Below are positions 36,710-46,814 of a stretch of 64,000 bases of DNA, one piece after another. The stretch's first letter is position 1; every line of letters starts with the position of its first letter. Position numbers and translations under genes: made by a program. This DNA is from Bifidobacterium asteroides (GTDB lineage Bacteria; Actinomycetota; Actinomycetes; Actinomycetales; Bifidobacteriaceae): contig NZ_CP048272.1 in the NCBI RefSeq assembly GCF_019469425.1, positions 496,001 through 560,000 of the forward strand, read 5' to 3'. The notes under the pieces were generated by a model. It did not search any database. It saw nothing but the letters and a program-made list of their open reading frames with translations, and was not told where the DNA came from.

Positions 36710-37674
36710 GCACGGTTGATTCCACGGCTGTCGACGGGGCCAAGGCTGAACGTATGCGCGCCCGACGCGTCGCCCGGGATGAGCGTGCGGAACGCCAAAG
36801 GGCAGCTCGAACAGGATTCTCCAATCCGGACAATCCGCGGCGCAGCTGGCCGTTGACCCTTGCCGCGGGGATCTTCGCCCTCTACTGCCTGTTTCCCCTG
36901 ATCTGGCTGGTCATCAATGCCACCAAGACCCAGTCGGATTTCATCGGCACCTTCGGTTTGGCCTTTGGGCACAAGTTCGCCCTTTGGGACAATCTGCGCG
37001 AGGTGTTCACCTATGAAGGAGGAATCTTCGGGCGCTGGTTGCTCAATACCCTGCTCTACGTGGTTGTGGGAGCCGGTGGCGCCACCCTACTGGCTGTGCT
37101 GGGTGGATACGCCCTGGCCAAGTTCCGCTTTCCCGGCCGTCGCCTCGTCTTTGCTGTGGTCATCGGAGCCATCAGCGTGCCAGGCATCGCTCTTGCTGTG
37201 CCTCAGTTCCTGCTCTTTGCCAAGATCGGACTGACTGATACGCCTTGGGCCATGATCATCCCCAGTCTGATCTCGCCCTTCGGCCTATACCTGATGTGGA
37301 TCTTTTCCGACCAGGCAGTGCCTACTGAGCTGCTGGAAGCAGCCCGAGTCGACGGGGCTGGGGAATTCCGCACTTTCTGGCAGATCAGTCTGCCTCTGCT
37401 GGCCCCCGGCATCGTGACTACGGCGCTTTTCACTATCGTGGCCACTTGGAACAACTATTTCCTGCCTCTGATCATGCTCAAAGATTCCAATTGGTATCCG
37501 CTGACGATCGGGCTCAACAATTGGAAGGACCAGGCGTCGACCGCTGGCGCCCATGCCATTCAGAACCTGGTGGTGACCGGCAGCCTTGTCACCATCATCC
37601 CCATCGTCGTCGCTTTCCTGCTGTTGCAGAAATACTGGCAGTCCGGTTTGGCTGCCGGCGCTGTCAAGGAGTAG
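36706..37674 (+). CDS. ABC sugar permease, MalG/UgpE type
   Basis: A 322 aa second permease subunit with six helices, starting LTLAAGIFALYCLFPLIWLVI after a basic 45-residue N-terminus. The EAA loop is EAARVDGAGEFRTFWQISLPLL. It overlaps the preceding permease by four bases. The GH42 gene follows after 25 bases, giving one operon of binding protein, two permeases and intracellular glycosidase. Confidence 0.94.
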   Translation: MSTVDSTAVDGAKAERMRARRVARDERAERQRAARTGFSNPDNPRRSWPLTLAAGIFALYCLFPLIWLVINATKTQSDFIGTFGLAFGHKFALWDNLREVFTYEGGIFGRWLLNTLLYVVVGAGGATLLAVLGGYALAKFRFPGRRLVFAVVIGAISVPGIALAVPQFLLFAKIGLTDTPWAMIIPSLISPFGLYLMWIFSDQAVPTELLEAARVDGAGEFRTFWQISLPLLAPGIVTTALFTIVATWNNYFLPLIMLKDSNWYPLTIGLNNWKDQASTAGAHAIQNLVVTGSLVTIIPIVVAFLLLQKYWQSGLAAGAVKE

Positions 37675-37699
37675 CGGGAAGGCGCAGACAGGATCAGAC

Positions 37700-39850
37700 A
37701 TGAGCAGAACGGACTATCATGACCGTCGGCAGCCCCAACAGTACAGACCTTACCGATGGCCGAAAGGCCTCGACAGTCATTCAAGGGAGATCTGGTTCGG
37801 CGGAGATTACAACCCGGACCAATGGCCGGAGCGGGCATGGACCGAAGATGTCGCGTTGATGAAGCGGGCTGGCGTCACCATGGTGGCACTGGGCATTTTC
37901 TCATGGGCACGTCTGGAGCCAAGCGACGGAGTCTGGGATTTCGGATGGCTGGATCGGGCGGTGGCTTTACTAGGCGAAGCCGGTATCGCAGTGGACATGG
38001 CTTCGGCTACAGCTACGGCTCCGTACTGGCTTTATCAGGCACATCCTGAGGTGTTGCCCGTGAAGGCGGACGGAACCCTGGTCCATCCTGGTGCTCGACA
38101 ATCCTGGAGGCCCACCTCATCTGTTTTTCGGCGCTATGCCCTCCGCCTTTGCAGGGTCATGGGAGAGCATTTCCGCGACAATCCGACTGTGGTCGCCTGG
38201 CATGTCGGCAATGAATATGGATGGAACAACGCAACCGACTACTCGCAGGATGCTTTGAAGGCCTTCCAAGGCTGGTGCCGCCGGCGCTATGGCAGCATTG
38301 AGGAGCTTAACCAAGCCTGGGGCAACGATTTCTGGTCCCAACGTCTGCAGAACTTCGATCAGGTTCCCCTGCCTGAACATGCCGGCGTGCGTGATGCCTT
38401 TATCAATCCAGCACTGCGTCTGGATTTTCGTAGATTCTGCTCAGATGCGCTGATGAATTTTTTCTGTGCCGAACGCGATCAGTTGCAGGAGCTCACGCCT
38501 GATAAACCGTTGACGACCAATTTCATGGTCTCTACAGACCAATGTGTCCTTGATTATGAGCGTTGGTCCCACCAGGTCGATTTCGTGGCCAATGACCACT
38601 ATTTCGCTCATGGCCCCGGACACCTGGATGAGCTCCTCTGCTCGGATTCCCTGGTGGACGCCTATGCTCAACGGCATCCTTGGTGTCTGATGGAGCATTC
38701 CACATCAGCCGTCAATTGGCGCATTTTCAATGCTTCCAAGCGTCGAGGCGAACTGATCCGGGACGCTCTGGCCCACGTAGCTATGGGGGCGGATGCAGTC
38801 AACTTCTTCCAATGGCGGCAGTCCGCCTTCGGAGCAGAGGCCTTCCACTCGGCCATGGTCCCTCATGCAGGGCCGGATTCGGCAATTTATACTCAGGTTG
38901 CTGCTTTGGGAGACATTCTGCACAGGCTCTCCGGGAGTGGACTGGCCGGGACCCAATTGGAGCCCTCGCCTATTGCCCTGCTTTTCGATGCCGACTGCCA
39001 GTGGTCTATGGCTGATTCGACTCTGCCCGATTGTTCTCTGGATCATTGGCAGCAGGTCTATATCTGGTATCAAGCCTTGCTTGACGTCGGGCTCAGAGCG
39101 GACGTAATGCCGCTGAAAGGGCAGTGGGAGCGTTATGACGTCGTGGTGTTGCCCGCCCTGATCCTGCTGGACCAGAGGCAAGCCGGCCGTCTGCGAGACT
39201 ACGTGAGCGAGGGCGGCCGTCTGGTGGTGGACTTCGCCAGTGGCATTATGGACGGCCATATGCACGTCGGTCTGGGCGGGTATCCTGCGGTTTTGCGTGA
39301 TTTGACAGGTATCGCTTCCCAGGAGATGATCGCCTTGGGCACGAGTGGCCAAGGCGGTGGGTCCATCCTGGTATCAGAGGGCATTGAGGGCAATATATGG
39401 GTCAACGATCCCTTGAGCATAGAGGATTCGGTAAGGGTGCTGGCTCGTTACCATGGGCGTCGTTCCTATGACCTCGACATGGCTGGAAAACCTGCGGCGA
39501 CCATCCATGGATACGGTCAGGGCCGGGTTCTCTATCTCGGGACTGGTTTCACCAAGGAATCGCTGGTCTCGGTGATCAATCGGATCTTTCCTCCTGATTT
39601 TCTCACTGGCGCGGCAGGGGCAGGGTTGCATAACGGACGTGATGGCGACCCGCGGTTGGTGCACCTGATCAGGTCCGGGCCACAGGGCTGTTATCATTTC
39701 TATTTCAACCGGGGGTCGACAGTTGTCAGAGATGTGTCCACCAAGGGTGAGGCTTTGGCGGTTCAACGAGCGACCCGGTCCAATGGAGGCGGTTTATCCG
39801 GTAATCAGTACACTATAGGAGTGCATGGTGTGGTGATCACCCGTCAATAG
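37700..39850 (+). CDS. GH42 beta-galactosidase
   Basis: Cytoplasmic retaining beta-galactosidase that splits imported galactosides. The 716 aa protein begins its barrel with WFGGDYNPDQWPE, has the acid/base Glu172 in HVGNEYG and the nucleophile Glu332 in WCLMEHSTSAVNW, then the trimerisation domain and a C-terminal beta domain; no signal peptide. ATG 37700 (MSRTDYHD) has AGGA upstream; an upstream frame overlaps the permease gene. Last enzyme of the galactan operon; the regulator follows after 49 bases. Confidence 0.95.
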   Translation: MSRTDYHDRRQPQQYRPYRWPKGLDSHSREIWFGGDYNPDQWPERAWTEDVALMKRAGVTMVALGIFSWARLEPSDGVWDFGWLDRAVALLGEAGIAVDMASATATAPYWLYQAHPEVLPVKADGTLVHPGARQSWRPTSSVFRRYALRLCRVMGEHFRDNPTVVAWHVGNEYGWNNATDYSQDALKAFQGWCRRRYGSIEELNQAWGNDFWSQRLQNFDQVPLPEHAGVRDAFINPALRLDFRRFCSDALMNFFCAERDQLQELTPDKPLTTNFMVSTDQCVLDYERWSHQVDFVANDHYFAHGPGHLDELLCSDSLVDAYAQRHPWCLMEHSTSAVNWRIFNASKRRGELIRDALAHVAMGADAVNFFQWRQSAFGAEAFHSAMVPHAGPDSAIYTQVAALGDILHRLSGSGLAGTQLEPSPIALLFDADCQWSMADSTLPDCSLDHWQQVYIWYQALLDVGLRADVMPLKGQWERYDVVVLPALILLDQRQAGRLRDYVSEGGRLVVDFASGIMDGHMHVGLGGYPAVLRDLTGIASQEMIALGTSGQGGGSILVSEGIEGNIWVNDPLSIEDSVRVLARYHGRRSYDLDMAGKPAATIHGYGQGRVLYLGTGFTKESLVSVINRIFPPDFLTGAAGAGLHNGRDGDPRLVHLIRSGPQGCYHFYFNRGSTVVRDVSTKGEALAVQRATRSNGGGLSGNQYTIGVHGVVITRQ

Positions 39851-39899
39851 ATCTGATTGCCATAGTGCCTTGGAGGTTGCTGCATTCTAGGGGGTGCCT

Positions 39900-40958
39900 A
39901 TGGCTACGGATGAAGGACGTCCAGGTAAACGGATCACCTTGCGCGAGGTGGCCAGCAAGGCGGGTGTCTCGCTGAAGACCGCGTCCAATGTGATCAATGG
40001 CAATGGTCGTATGTCAAATGCGACCCGTGCGCGTGTGCAGCAGGTGATTGACGAATCGGGATACAAGGTCAATGCCGCGGCCCGCAATTTGCATCGAAAC
40101 AAAACCGGTATCATTACGCTGGCCGTGCCTTCGCTGACACCTCCCTATCTGGCCGAATTGGCTAATAGGGTCATCGACAGCGCTCGCCTGCGGGACTATG
40201 CAGTATATGTCAGCACATATGCCGAGGGGTCCGCCAAGGGTGCGCATGAGATTTTGGCATCCTTTAATAGCACTATCAGCGACGGCATAATCCTTTCTAT
40301 GTCGGAGCTTGAACGATTTGCCGTGGAGGACCTGAATGTACGCTATCCCCTGGTTTGCGTGGGTGCGCGGACCACCCATGGGGTGGCGGATCACGTCATG
40401 GTCGACGATGCCGAGGCAGCTCGGATGGCTGCAGAGTATCTATTTGATCGGTCGGTGCGTTCGTTGGCGGTCATCGGTCTGCATGCGCCGCTTGACCGGA
40501 ATCAGTTGGAGGCTGCAGTCGAAGGCAATGCCGAGTTAAGGATGAAAGGCGTGCTTAAAGCGGTTCATGCCAGGGGGCTCCAGCTGGATGATCGGCTTCT
40601 GGGCGTTACCGGTTATGACTGGACCTTGGGCAGCGGGTATCTGGCCATGCAGAGGATATTAGAGGCGGGGATGCCGTTCGATGGGGTGGTTGCTCTCAAT
40701 GATCAGCTGGCTATCGGCGCCCTGTCAGCTCTGACTGCTTACGGCAGAGCCGTGCCCGACCAGGTTCAGCTCGTCGGGTTCGACAACATCGAAGAGTCGG
40801 CCTATCTGCAGACTCCGCTCACTACCATGGATTCATGCTTGGGGTGGATCTCGCGGACCTGTGTTGACCGCGTCCTGGGACGTATTGGGGGCAGAGCTAC
40901 GGTTCCCCAGGATCTTGTCATAGGATCGCGGGTCATAGCCCGCAAAACCACCCGGTAA
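39900..40958 (+). CDS. LacI-family regulator of the galactan locus
   Basis: A 352 aa repressor-type protein: helix-turn-helix TLREVASKAGVSLKTASNVING (residues about 13-34), the hinge region NAAARNL, then the sugar-binding domain with VALNDQLAIGALSAL and LVGFDNIEES. The ATG at 39900 has AGGGGG five bases upstream; a GTG at 39894 is an alternative. It probably senses a galactoside and binds the two palindromes at 32182 and 34268, which have a CAGT centre rather than the usual central CG, so this pairing needs testing. Its stop codon touches the stop of the convergent MFS gene. Confidence 0.9.
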   Translation: MATDEGRPGKRITLREVASKAGVSLKTASNVINGNGRMSNATRARVQQVIDESGYKVNAAARNLHRNKTGIITLAVPSLTPPYLAELANRVIDSARLRDYAVYVSTYAEGSAKGAHEILASFNSTISDGIILSMSELERFAVEDLNVRYPLVCVGARTTHGVADHVMVDDAEAARMAAEYLFDRSVRSLAVIGLHAPLDRNQLEAAVEGNAELRMKGVLKAVHARGLQLDDRLLGVTGYDWTLGSGYLAMQRILEAGMPFDGVVALNDQLAIGALSALTAYGRAVPDQVQLVGFDNIEESAYLQTPLTTMDSCLGWISRTCVDRVLGRIGGRATVPQDLVIGSRVIARKTTR

Positions 40959-42530
40959 TCAGTTTTGTGTTTTGGAGTCGGCAGTGGAGGCAGTGACGGC
41001 AGGCGCATCGGTGTGGATGATGTGCATGTGACGCAGGAGCATGCGGGTCATCTGACGGCCGGAGCCGGCGCCGTTTCCGCGAACGCCGAAGTAGACCAGC
41101 AGGACCATGCCCAGGCAGATCAGTGCCGAGATGCGCAGAGCCCACTGCACCCCGAAAATGTTGGCTGCGATCTGGGTGGAGTGGCCGCCGCCCAAGGCGT
41201 TGTGGCGCAGGGTGGTGATGGTCTCCATAAGGATGACCAGGATGGGCGCGCCGACAGCTCCGGCGATCTGCCGGGCCGTGTTGGTGACGGCTGAACCGGC
41301 TGAAACATCCTTGGGGGCCAGGTTGTTCAGGGACCAGGTGGTCAGGGGCATCAGGGTGAAGCCCATGCCGATCTGACGGATGAACTGGCAGATGGAGACC
41401 AGGCCGATCCAGGTGTTGGCCCCAATCATGCTCATGGCGATGGTGCCCAGCAGCAGGACCGAGCAGCCGGTCATGGCTACGGGCCGAGCGCCCCAGCGGT
41501 CCAGCAGGCGGCCACCGAAGAACTGAGCGATGGCGGTGCCGATGGCCCCTGGCAGCATGACCAGGCCGCTCATGGTGGCTGAGAAGCCACGATCCGTCTG
41601 GATGTACATGGGCAGGATGACGGTGACCGAGCTGAAGGCGAAGAAGGACATAGAGGCGATGATGGTGCCTACGGTGAAGTTCTTGATCCGCAGCACATGC
41701 AGGTCCAGCAGGGGTTTGTCGTGGTTGAGCTGGCGGAGGACGAACCAGATGATTCCGATCAGGCCGACCAGCATGAAGGGCCAGGTCATGAAGGAGGTGA
41801 TGGGGAAGTTCTCGATGTTGGTGAAGCCGAACATGAGGCCGCCGAAACCGAAGATGGACAGGGCCACTGAGAAGAAGTCCGCCTTGACGCTCTTGTCTCG
41901 CTGCCCGAAGTTGCGTAGACCAAGGATCGACAGGAGCAGCGCCACGGCCCCGCAGATGCTCAGCGTCAGGAAAATGGAGCGCCAGCCGTTGGCATCGGTC
42001 TGCCATCCGCCCAGGGTGGGGCCGATGGCCGGGGCCACGCTCATGGCCAGGCCCACGGTGCCCATGGCCATGCCGCGCTTGGCCAGAGGATAGATGGAGA
42101 AGACGGTGATCTGCAGGACGGGCCACATGGTCCCGGTGCCCACGGCCTCCAGGATGCGCCCCAGCAGAACCATGGCGAAGGTCTGCGATTGCCAGCTCAG
42201 CAGGGAACCCAGTGTGAAGACCGCCATGGAGGTGATGACGATTTGCCTAGTGGAAAAACGCTTAGTCAGAAAGCCGGTCAACGGCACCATGACGCCCATG
42301 ACCAGCTGGAAGACCGAGGTCAGCCACTGACCGGTGGTCAGGGTGATGTGGAACTCGTCCACTATAGTGGGCAGTGCCGAAGCCAGCTGCAGCTGGGTGA
42401 AGTTGCCTAGGAAGGTGATGACGGTCAGGATGGCCAGCGACAGGAAGGCCTCACGGGTGAGTCTTCCGTTGACGAAGGCTCCATCCTTGCTGAGGGTCCG
42501 CCCCTGTTTGGCGAGCTCCTGCTTCCTCAT
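40959..42530 (-). CDS. MFS drug/metabolite exporter, DHA2 (EmrB/QacA) family
   Basis: A 523 aa proton antiporter with about 14 helices, the DHA2 number. GFLTKRFSTRQI and the motif C-like GLAMSVAPAIGPTLGG in helix 5 mark the family. Substrate unknown. The ATG at 42530 (MRKQELAKQG) is preferred over one 99 bases upstream, whose extra residues are not membrane-protein-like; AAAGGAAG lies about 11 bases before. Its TGA abuts the TAA of the LacI gene with no base between. An exporter next to a sugar locus may be an efflux valve, but this is only context. Confidence 0.9.
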   Translation of the reverse strand: MRKQELAKQGRTLSKDGAFVNGRLTREAFLSLAILTVITFLGNFTQLQLASALPTIVDEFHITLTTGQWLTSVFQLVMGVMVPLTGFLTKRFSTRQIVITSMAVFTLGSLLSWQSQTFAMVLLGRILEAVGTGTMWPVLQITVFSIYPLAKRGMAMGTVGLAMSVAPAIGPTLGGWQTDANGWRSIFLTLSICGAVALLLSILGLRNFGQRDKSVKADFFSVALSIFGFGGLMFGFTNIENFPITSFMTWPFMLVGLIGIIWFVLRQLNHDKPLLDLHVLRIKNFTVGTIIASMSFFAFSSVTVILPMYIQTDRGFSATMSGLVMLPGAIGTAIAQFFGGRLLDRWGARPVAMTGCSVLLLGTIAMSMIGANTWIGLVSICQFIRQIGMGFTLMPLTTWSLNNLAPKDVSAGSAVTNTARQIAGAVGAPILVILMETITTLRHNALGGGHSTQIAANIFGVQWALRISALICLGMVLLVYFGVRGNGAGSGRQMTRMLLRHMHIIHTDAPAVTASTADSKTQN

Positions 42531-42859
42531 GCAACCACCACTTCCTTTGGGCTCAGTTTCCGCTGCGTATACCACTCCCTGCGGTGCCGTCCTAGAAAAG
42601 GAATCAGGGCATACCGATACCGGTGACACTAAGAAAAGCTAGAGAGTGAAGCGTCTGACAATGTCCTTATAATATACCCGGCTGTGGATTGTGATTGAGC
42701 TTTTCCGCTTGGCTGACGCGGTTGCGGCGGCCTTGTCCTGCGGTCAGCGTTTCCAGTATGCTGTTGTTGAGCGGGCTTCGGTAATGTGAATGCAGGAGGG
42801 TCCGACACGGGCTGATGAGGACGGACGTTTGAAATGCAACGGCGGTCGAGGTAGGTAAC
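42531..42859. other. Divergent intergenic region between the MFS exporter and pstS
   Basis: No gene or RNA is recognised in these 329 bases. A TATAAT lies at 42668-42673 but without a clear -35 partner. It should carry the promoters of both divergent genes; I cannot name a phosphate-control box. Confidence 0.5.
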
Positions 42860-44008
42860 ATGCACGCACATGGTCATGGTCGTGGTAGATTTGCGGCCCT
42901 CCTCGTGTCCTTGGCAATGTTGATCCCCCTGGCGGCCTGCGGCGACAACGTCCCCATCGAAGGCGGCGGAGCAATCGATACTCCAGATCGAGCCTTGTTC
43001 CAAGGCGAGTTCGCCGGATCCGGCGCATCCTCCCAGCAGAGCGCCGACGAGGCTTGGATAGCCGGCTTCCGCAAGCAGCATCCAAGTGCGCGCATCTCCT
43101 ATGATCCAGCAGGTTCCGGTGCTGGGGTCAACGCCTTCCTTTCGGGTTCGGCCATCTGGGCCGGCACTGATGCACCGCTGACTTCAGACCAGCTTGAGCG
43201 CTCGCGCAAGGTCTGCGGTTCCGGTACGGCCATTGATCTGCCCGTTTACGCCACCCCAATCGCCGTGGCCTATAATCTCCCCGATCTGTGGCCAAAGGGT
43301 TCAGGCGGCCATCTGCGGATGGACCCGGCTCTGATCGCCATGATCTTCTCCGGAAAGGTCACCAATTGGCGGGATCCGCGCATAGCAGCCCTCAATCCGG
43401 GGGCTAATCTGCCCGACTTGGACATCACGGTGATCCATCGTTCGGACAAGTCGGGCACTACGAAAAGTTTTCTGTCCTACCTGCACGACACGGCCGGGTC
43501 TGCCTGGCCTTACCCAGCGGGCGAGAATTGGCCCAACGACTTAGGACAGGGCGCCAAGGGCACTGCCGGAGTGGTCATGACCATGAACCAGGCGAAGGGT
43601 ACCTTTGGCTATGCGGACGCGGCCCAGACCACGGGGCTGGGCACGGTGGCGGTCCAGGCGGGGAAGACCTGGCAGCCGCCTACAGCCAAGACCGTGGCCA
43701 ACCTGCTGGATGCAGCCCAGCGGGATCCGCAGGCCAGCCAGCCCGGCCGGGTGGTCCTGACCGTGGACCATCGCACCAGCCGGGAGCATACTTATCCCAT
43801 TGTTTTGGTCTCCTACAACGTGGTCTGCACCGCCTATCGAGATGATCAAGACGGATCCAAGACCCGGTTCGCCAAGGCCTGGCTGACCTATCTGCTGAGC
43901 GAGCAGGGTCAGCGCATGGCTGCGGCAAATGCGGGCAGCGCCGAGCTGGGGCAGGGGCTGCGCAACCAGGCCATGGCCTCGGTGGAGACCATCGGGGGGA
44001 AGGCATGA
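42860..44008 (+). CDS. pstS: Phosphate-binding lipoprotein PstS
   Basis: High-affinity phosphate receptor of 382 aa. Lipobox LIPLAAC puts the lipid Cys at 27; the phosphate site is formed by GSGASSQQ, PAGSGAGVNAF, WAGTDAPL and HRSDKSGTTKSF, all classic PstS segments. The N-terminus is His/Gly-rich (HAHGHGRGR). It heads pstSCAB; its stop overlaps the pstC ATG (44005-44008). Likely induced in phosphate starvation, from family knowledge. Confidence 0.96.
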   Translation: MHAHGHGRGRFAALLVSLAMLIPLAACGDNVPIEGGGAIDTPDRALFQGEFAGSGASSQQSADEAWIAGFRKQHPSARISYDPAGSGAGVNAFLSGSAIWAGTDAPLTSDQLERSRKVCGSGTAIDLPVYATPIAVAYNLPDLWPKGSGGHLRMDPALIAMIFSGKVTNWRDPRIAALNPGANLPDLDITVIHRSDKSGTTKSFLSYLHDTAGSAWPYPAGENWPNDLGQGAKGTAGVVMTMNQAKGTFGYADAAQTTGLGTVAVQAGKTWQPPTAKTVANLLDAAQRDPQASQPGRVVLTVDHRTSREHTYPIVLVSYNVVCTAYRDDQDGSKTRFAKAWLTYLLSEQGQRMAAANAGSAELGQGLRNQAMASVETIGGKA

Positions 44009-44958
44009 ACGAGAAACTGGACGGGGCTGCAACCCTGAACAAGGCTAAACGGGCGGATCGGATTTTCAAGGCCTGCGCCACCGGTGCGGGCATTCTGATC
44101 CTGCTGGCCCTGGCTGCTGTCACCCTCTTTCTGATCCTGCGGGCCTTTCCGGCCTTCACTGGGGACCCAGATTCCCGCACCCAGGCCATCCTCTCCCTGA
44201 GCGGGGGGCGGGCGGGCAGTTTCCTGGGCTATGTGGGTCCCCTGGTTTTTGGCACCATTTTGATTGCCGGGCTGGCCCTGCTCTTGGCCTTCCCTGTCTC
44301 CCTTGGCATCGCCCTCTTCATCGGCTACTACGCTCCCGCCCGCCTGTCCACGTTGCTTAGCACGGTGATCGACCTGCTGGCCGCCGTGCCCTCGGTGATC
44401 TATGGGCTTTGGGGGGCTCTGGTCCTGGTTCCCAATATCACAGGCTTCTGGCGTTGGCTATCTGTTCATTTGGGATGGATTCCGCTGTTTGCCGGACCCG
44501 TTGCAGCCCCTGCCCGGTCCGTGGCCACTGTGGCCCTGGTGCTGGCGGTCATGATCCTGCCCATCATCACCTCGGTCACCCGTGACATCCTGATCCAAGC
44601 CCCTCGATTGCAACAGGAGGCTGCCTTGGCTCTGGGCGCTACAAAGTGGGAAATGATCCGGCTCGCGGTCCTGCCCTTCGGCCGTTCGGGCATCATCTCG
44701 GCCTCCATGCTGGGCCTGGGCCGCGCTCTGGGCGAGACCATGGCGGTGCTGATGATTCTTTCGCCAGGCTTCAGCTACTCCCTGCGGCTGCTGCAGGCTT
44801 CAAACAGCCAGACCATCGCTGCCAACATCGCCGCCCAGTTCCCGGAGGCGGACTCCCAGGGTGTGGCCCTTCTAGTGGCTACCGGTCTGGTCCTCTTCAT
44901 CATCACCTTCATCGTCAACTACATGGCGCGCAGGATCACAGCGAAGGCGGGTGTATGA
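44005..44958 (+). CDS. pstC: Phosphate ABC permease PstC
   Basis: A 317 aa permease subunit with six helices and the coupling segment EAALALGATKWEMIRLAVLPFGRSGI, followed by GRALGETMAVLMI. It is coupled to pstS and pstA by ATGA overlaps on both sides (44005-44008, 44955-44958), so the operon is tightly packed. Confidence 0.96.
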   Translation: MNEKLDGAATLNKAKRADRIFKACATGAGILILLALAAVTLFLILRAFPAFTGDPDSRTQAILSLSGGRAGSFLGYVGPLVFGTILIAGLALLLAFPVSLGIALFIGYYAPARLSTLLSTVIDLLAAVPSVIYGLWGALVLVPNITGFWRWLSVHLGWIPLFAGPVAAPARSVATVALVLAVMILPIITSVTRDILIQAPRLQQEAALALGATKWEMIRLAVLPFGRSGIISASMLGLGRALGETMAVLMILSPGFSYSLRLLQASNSQTIAANIAAQFPEADSQGVALLVATGLVLFIITFIVNYMARRITAKAGV

Positions 44959-45935
44959 TGGCGAGCCGAACTGATCGTGGGCCGGTCATCGATTTTGATC
45001 GTTTCAGGCCTACAAGGTCCTCCATCCGTGCGCGCAAGCGCAAGGACCGGCTGATGACCGTCCTGATCGGGCTCTCCTTCCTGGTGGCCCTGATTCCGTT
45101 GGTTTCGGTGCTCTGGGTCAGCCTGTCCAAGGGTGTGCGACGGCTGACACCGGACTTCCTCACCCACAACATGAGCGGTGTGGTAGGGGGCAACCCCACG
45201 CCGACCGGAGGCTATGGCGGCATCCTGCACGCGGTAATCGGCACCCTGGAGATTACCTTTGGATCCATGGTCATATCCATTCCGGTGGGCGTCATGTGCG
45301 CGGTCTACCTGGTTGAGTATGCCCATGGAGGCCGCCTGGCCAAGGCCATCAGTCTCATGGTGGACGTGATGAGCGGGATTCCCTCCATCGTGGCAGGCCT
45401 CTTTGCCTTCTCCATGTTCGCCTTGGTGGTTGGACCGGGCACGGTCAATGGCCTGGCCGGCTCCGTGGCGCTCTCCCTGCTCATGCTGCCTACGGTGGTC
45501 AAGACCTCCGAGGATATGCTGACGGTGGTTCCCAATGACCTACGTGAGGCGGCCTATGCCCTGGGGGTGACCAAGCAGCGGACCATCACCCGTATTGTTC
45601 TGCGCACGGCCCTGCCTGGAATCGTCTCGGGCACTATTCTGGCCGTGGCACGGGTCATCGGGGAAACGGCGCCCCTGCTGATAGCCTCGGGCTTCATCGC
45701 CACCACCAACCCCAACCTCTTCTCCGGAAGGATGACCACCCTGCCGGTCTTCGTCTACAACGAGTATTCCCAGGGTCTGGCTGTCTGCGGGCCAGGCGCT
45801 GACCCGGGATGCCTGGCTGACGTCCACATGCAGAGGGCCTGGGCTGCGGCTCTGGTGCTGATCCTTATTGTTCTGCTGCTCAACCTGCTGGGGCGACTGG
45901 TCTCGCGCATCTTTGCTGTTGGGCGGACCCGTTGA
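44955..45935 (+). CDS. pstA: Phosphate ABC permease PstA
   Basis: A 326 aa permease with a polar N-terminus, then [21 protein letters not shown] and five further helices. The coupling loop is [29 protein letters not shown], followed by [15 protein letters not shown]. The ATG at 44955 overlaps the pstC stop; longer upstream frames are shadows of pstC. pstB follows 31 bases later. Confidence 0.96.
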   Translation: MMASRTDRGPVIDFDRFRPTRSSIRARKRKDRLMTVLIGLSFLVALIPLVSVLWVSLSKGVRRLTPDFLTHNMSGVVGGNPTPTGGYGGILHAVIGTLEITFGSMVISIPVGVMCAVYLVEYAHGGRLAKAISLMVDVMSGIPSIVAGLFAFSMFALVVGPGTVNGLAGSVALSLLMLPTVVKTSEDMLTVVPNDLREAAYALGVTKQRTITRIVLRTALPGIVSGTILAVARVIGETAPLLIASGFIATTNPNLFSGRMTTLPVFVYNEYSQGLAVCGPGADPGCLADVHMQRAWAAALVLILIVLLLNLLGRLVSRIFAVGRTR

Positions 45936-45966
45936 GCGCCGCCATGAGAGGAACGGAGGCCGGAAT

Positions 45967-46746
45967 ATGGGCCAACGCATAGACATCAGCCATCTCAACG
46001 TCTACTACGGCGATTTCTTGGCCGTCCAGGACGTGAACATGCGCATCCGAGCCAACAAGGTCACCGCCTTCATCGGTCCCTCCGGCTGCGGAAAGTCCAC
46101 GGTTCTGCGCACCCTGGACCGCATGCACGAGATCACCCCGGGGGCGCATGTGAGCGGGCAGGTGCTCCTGGAGGGGCGCGACCTCTATGGACCGGATGTA
46201 GACCCGGTCGAGGTACGGCGGGACGTGGGCATGGTCTTCCAGAGGGCCAATCCCTTCCCGACCATGTCCATCCGGGAGAACGTCCTGGCTGGCATACGGC
46301 TGAACAAGAAGCACATTGCCAAGTCTGACGCCGACGATCTGGTGGAGTGGGCCCTGCGCGGGGCCAATCTTTGGAACGAGGTCAAGGACCGTCTGGACAA
46401 GCCGGGCATCGGGCTCTCTGGCGGTCAGCAGCAGAGGCTCTGCATTGCCCGTGCCGTGGCCGTGCACCCCCAGGTCCTGCTCATGGACGAACCCTGCTCG
46501 GCCCTGGACCCCATCTCCACTCTGGCCGTAGAGGATCTGATCAACGAGCTCAAGCGGGACTACACCATCGTCATCGTCACCCATAACATGCAGCAGGCCG
46601 CCAGGGTCTCGGACTATACGGCCTTCTTCAATCTCAAGGCCGTGGGTCAGCCCGGCCAGCTGGTGGAGATGGACGACACCACCACAATCTTCTCCAACCC
46701 GCACGAGCCGGACACCGAGCGTTACATATCCGGTCGCTTCGGCTGA
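45967..46746 (+). CDS. pstB: Phosphate ABC ATPase PstB
   Basis: ATP-hydrolysing subunit of 259 aa: Walker [10 protein letters not shown] (37-45), Q-loop [10 protein letters not shown], signature [14 protein letters not shown], Walker [14 protein letters not shown] and the switch His in [19 protein letters not shown] is eight bases before the ATG at 45967; the upstream in-frame residues are shadow. No phoU gene follows, so that regulator must lie elsewhere. Confidence 0.97.
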   Translation: MGQRIDISHLNVYYGDFLAVQDVNMRIRANKVTAFIGPSGCGKSTVLRTLDRMHEITPGAHVSGQVLLEGRDLYGPDVDPVEVRRDVGMVFQRANPFPTMSIRENVLAGIRLNKKHIAKSDADDLVEWALRGANLWNEVKDRLDKPGIGLSGGQQQRLCIARAVAVHPQVLLMDEPCSALDPISTLAVEDLINELKRDYTIVIVTHNMQQAARVSDYTAFFNLKAVGQPGQLVEMDDTTTIFSNPHEPDTERYISGRFG

Positions 46747-46814
46747 GACAGAACCGGTCTGCGCACCCGCTCGTCAGGTATCATGGTTCCGGCATCCGTG
46801 GAAGGAGCGAGGGC

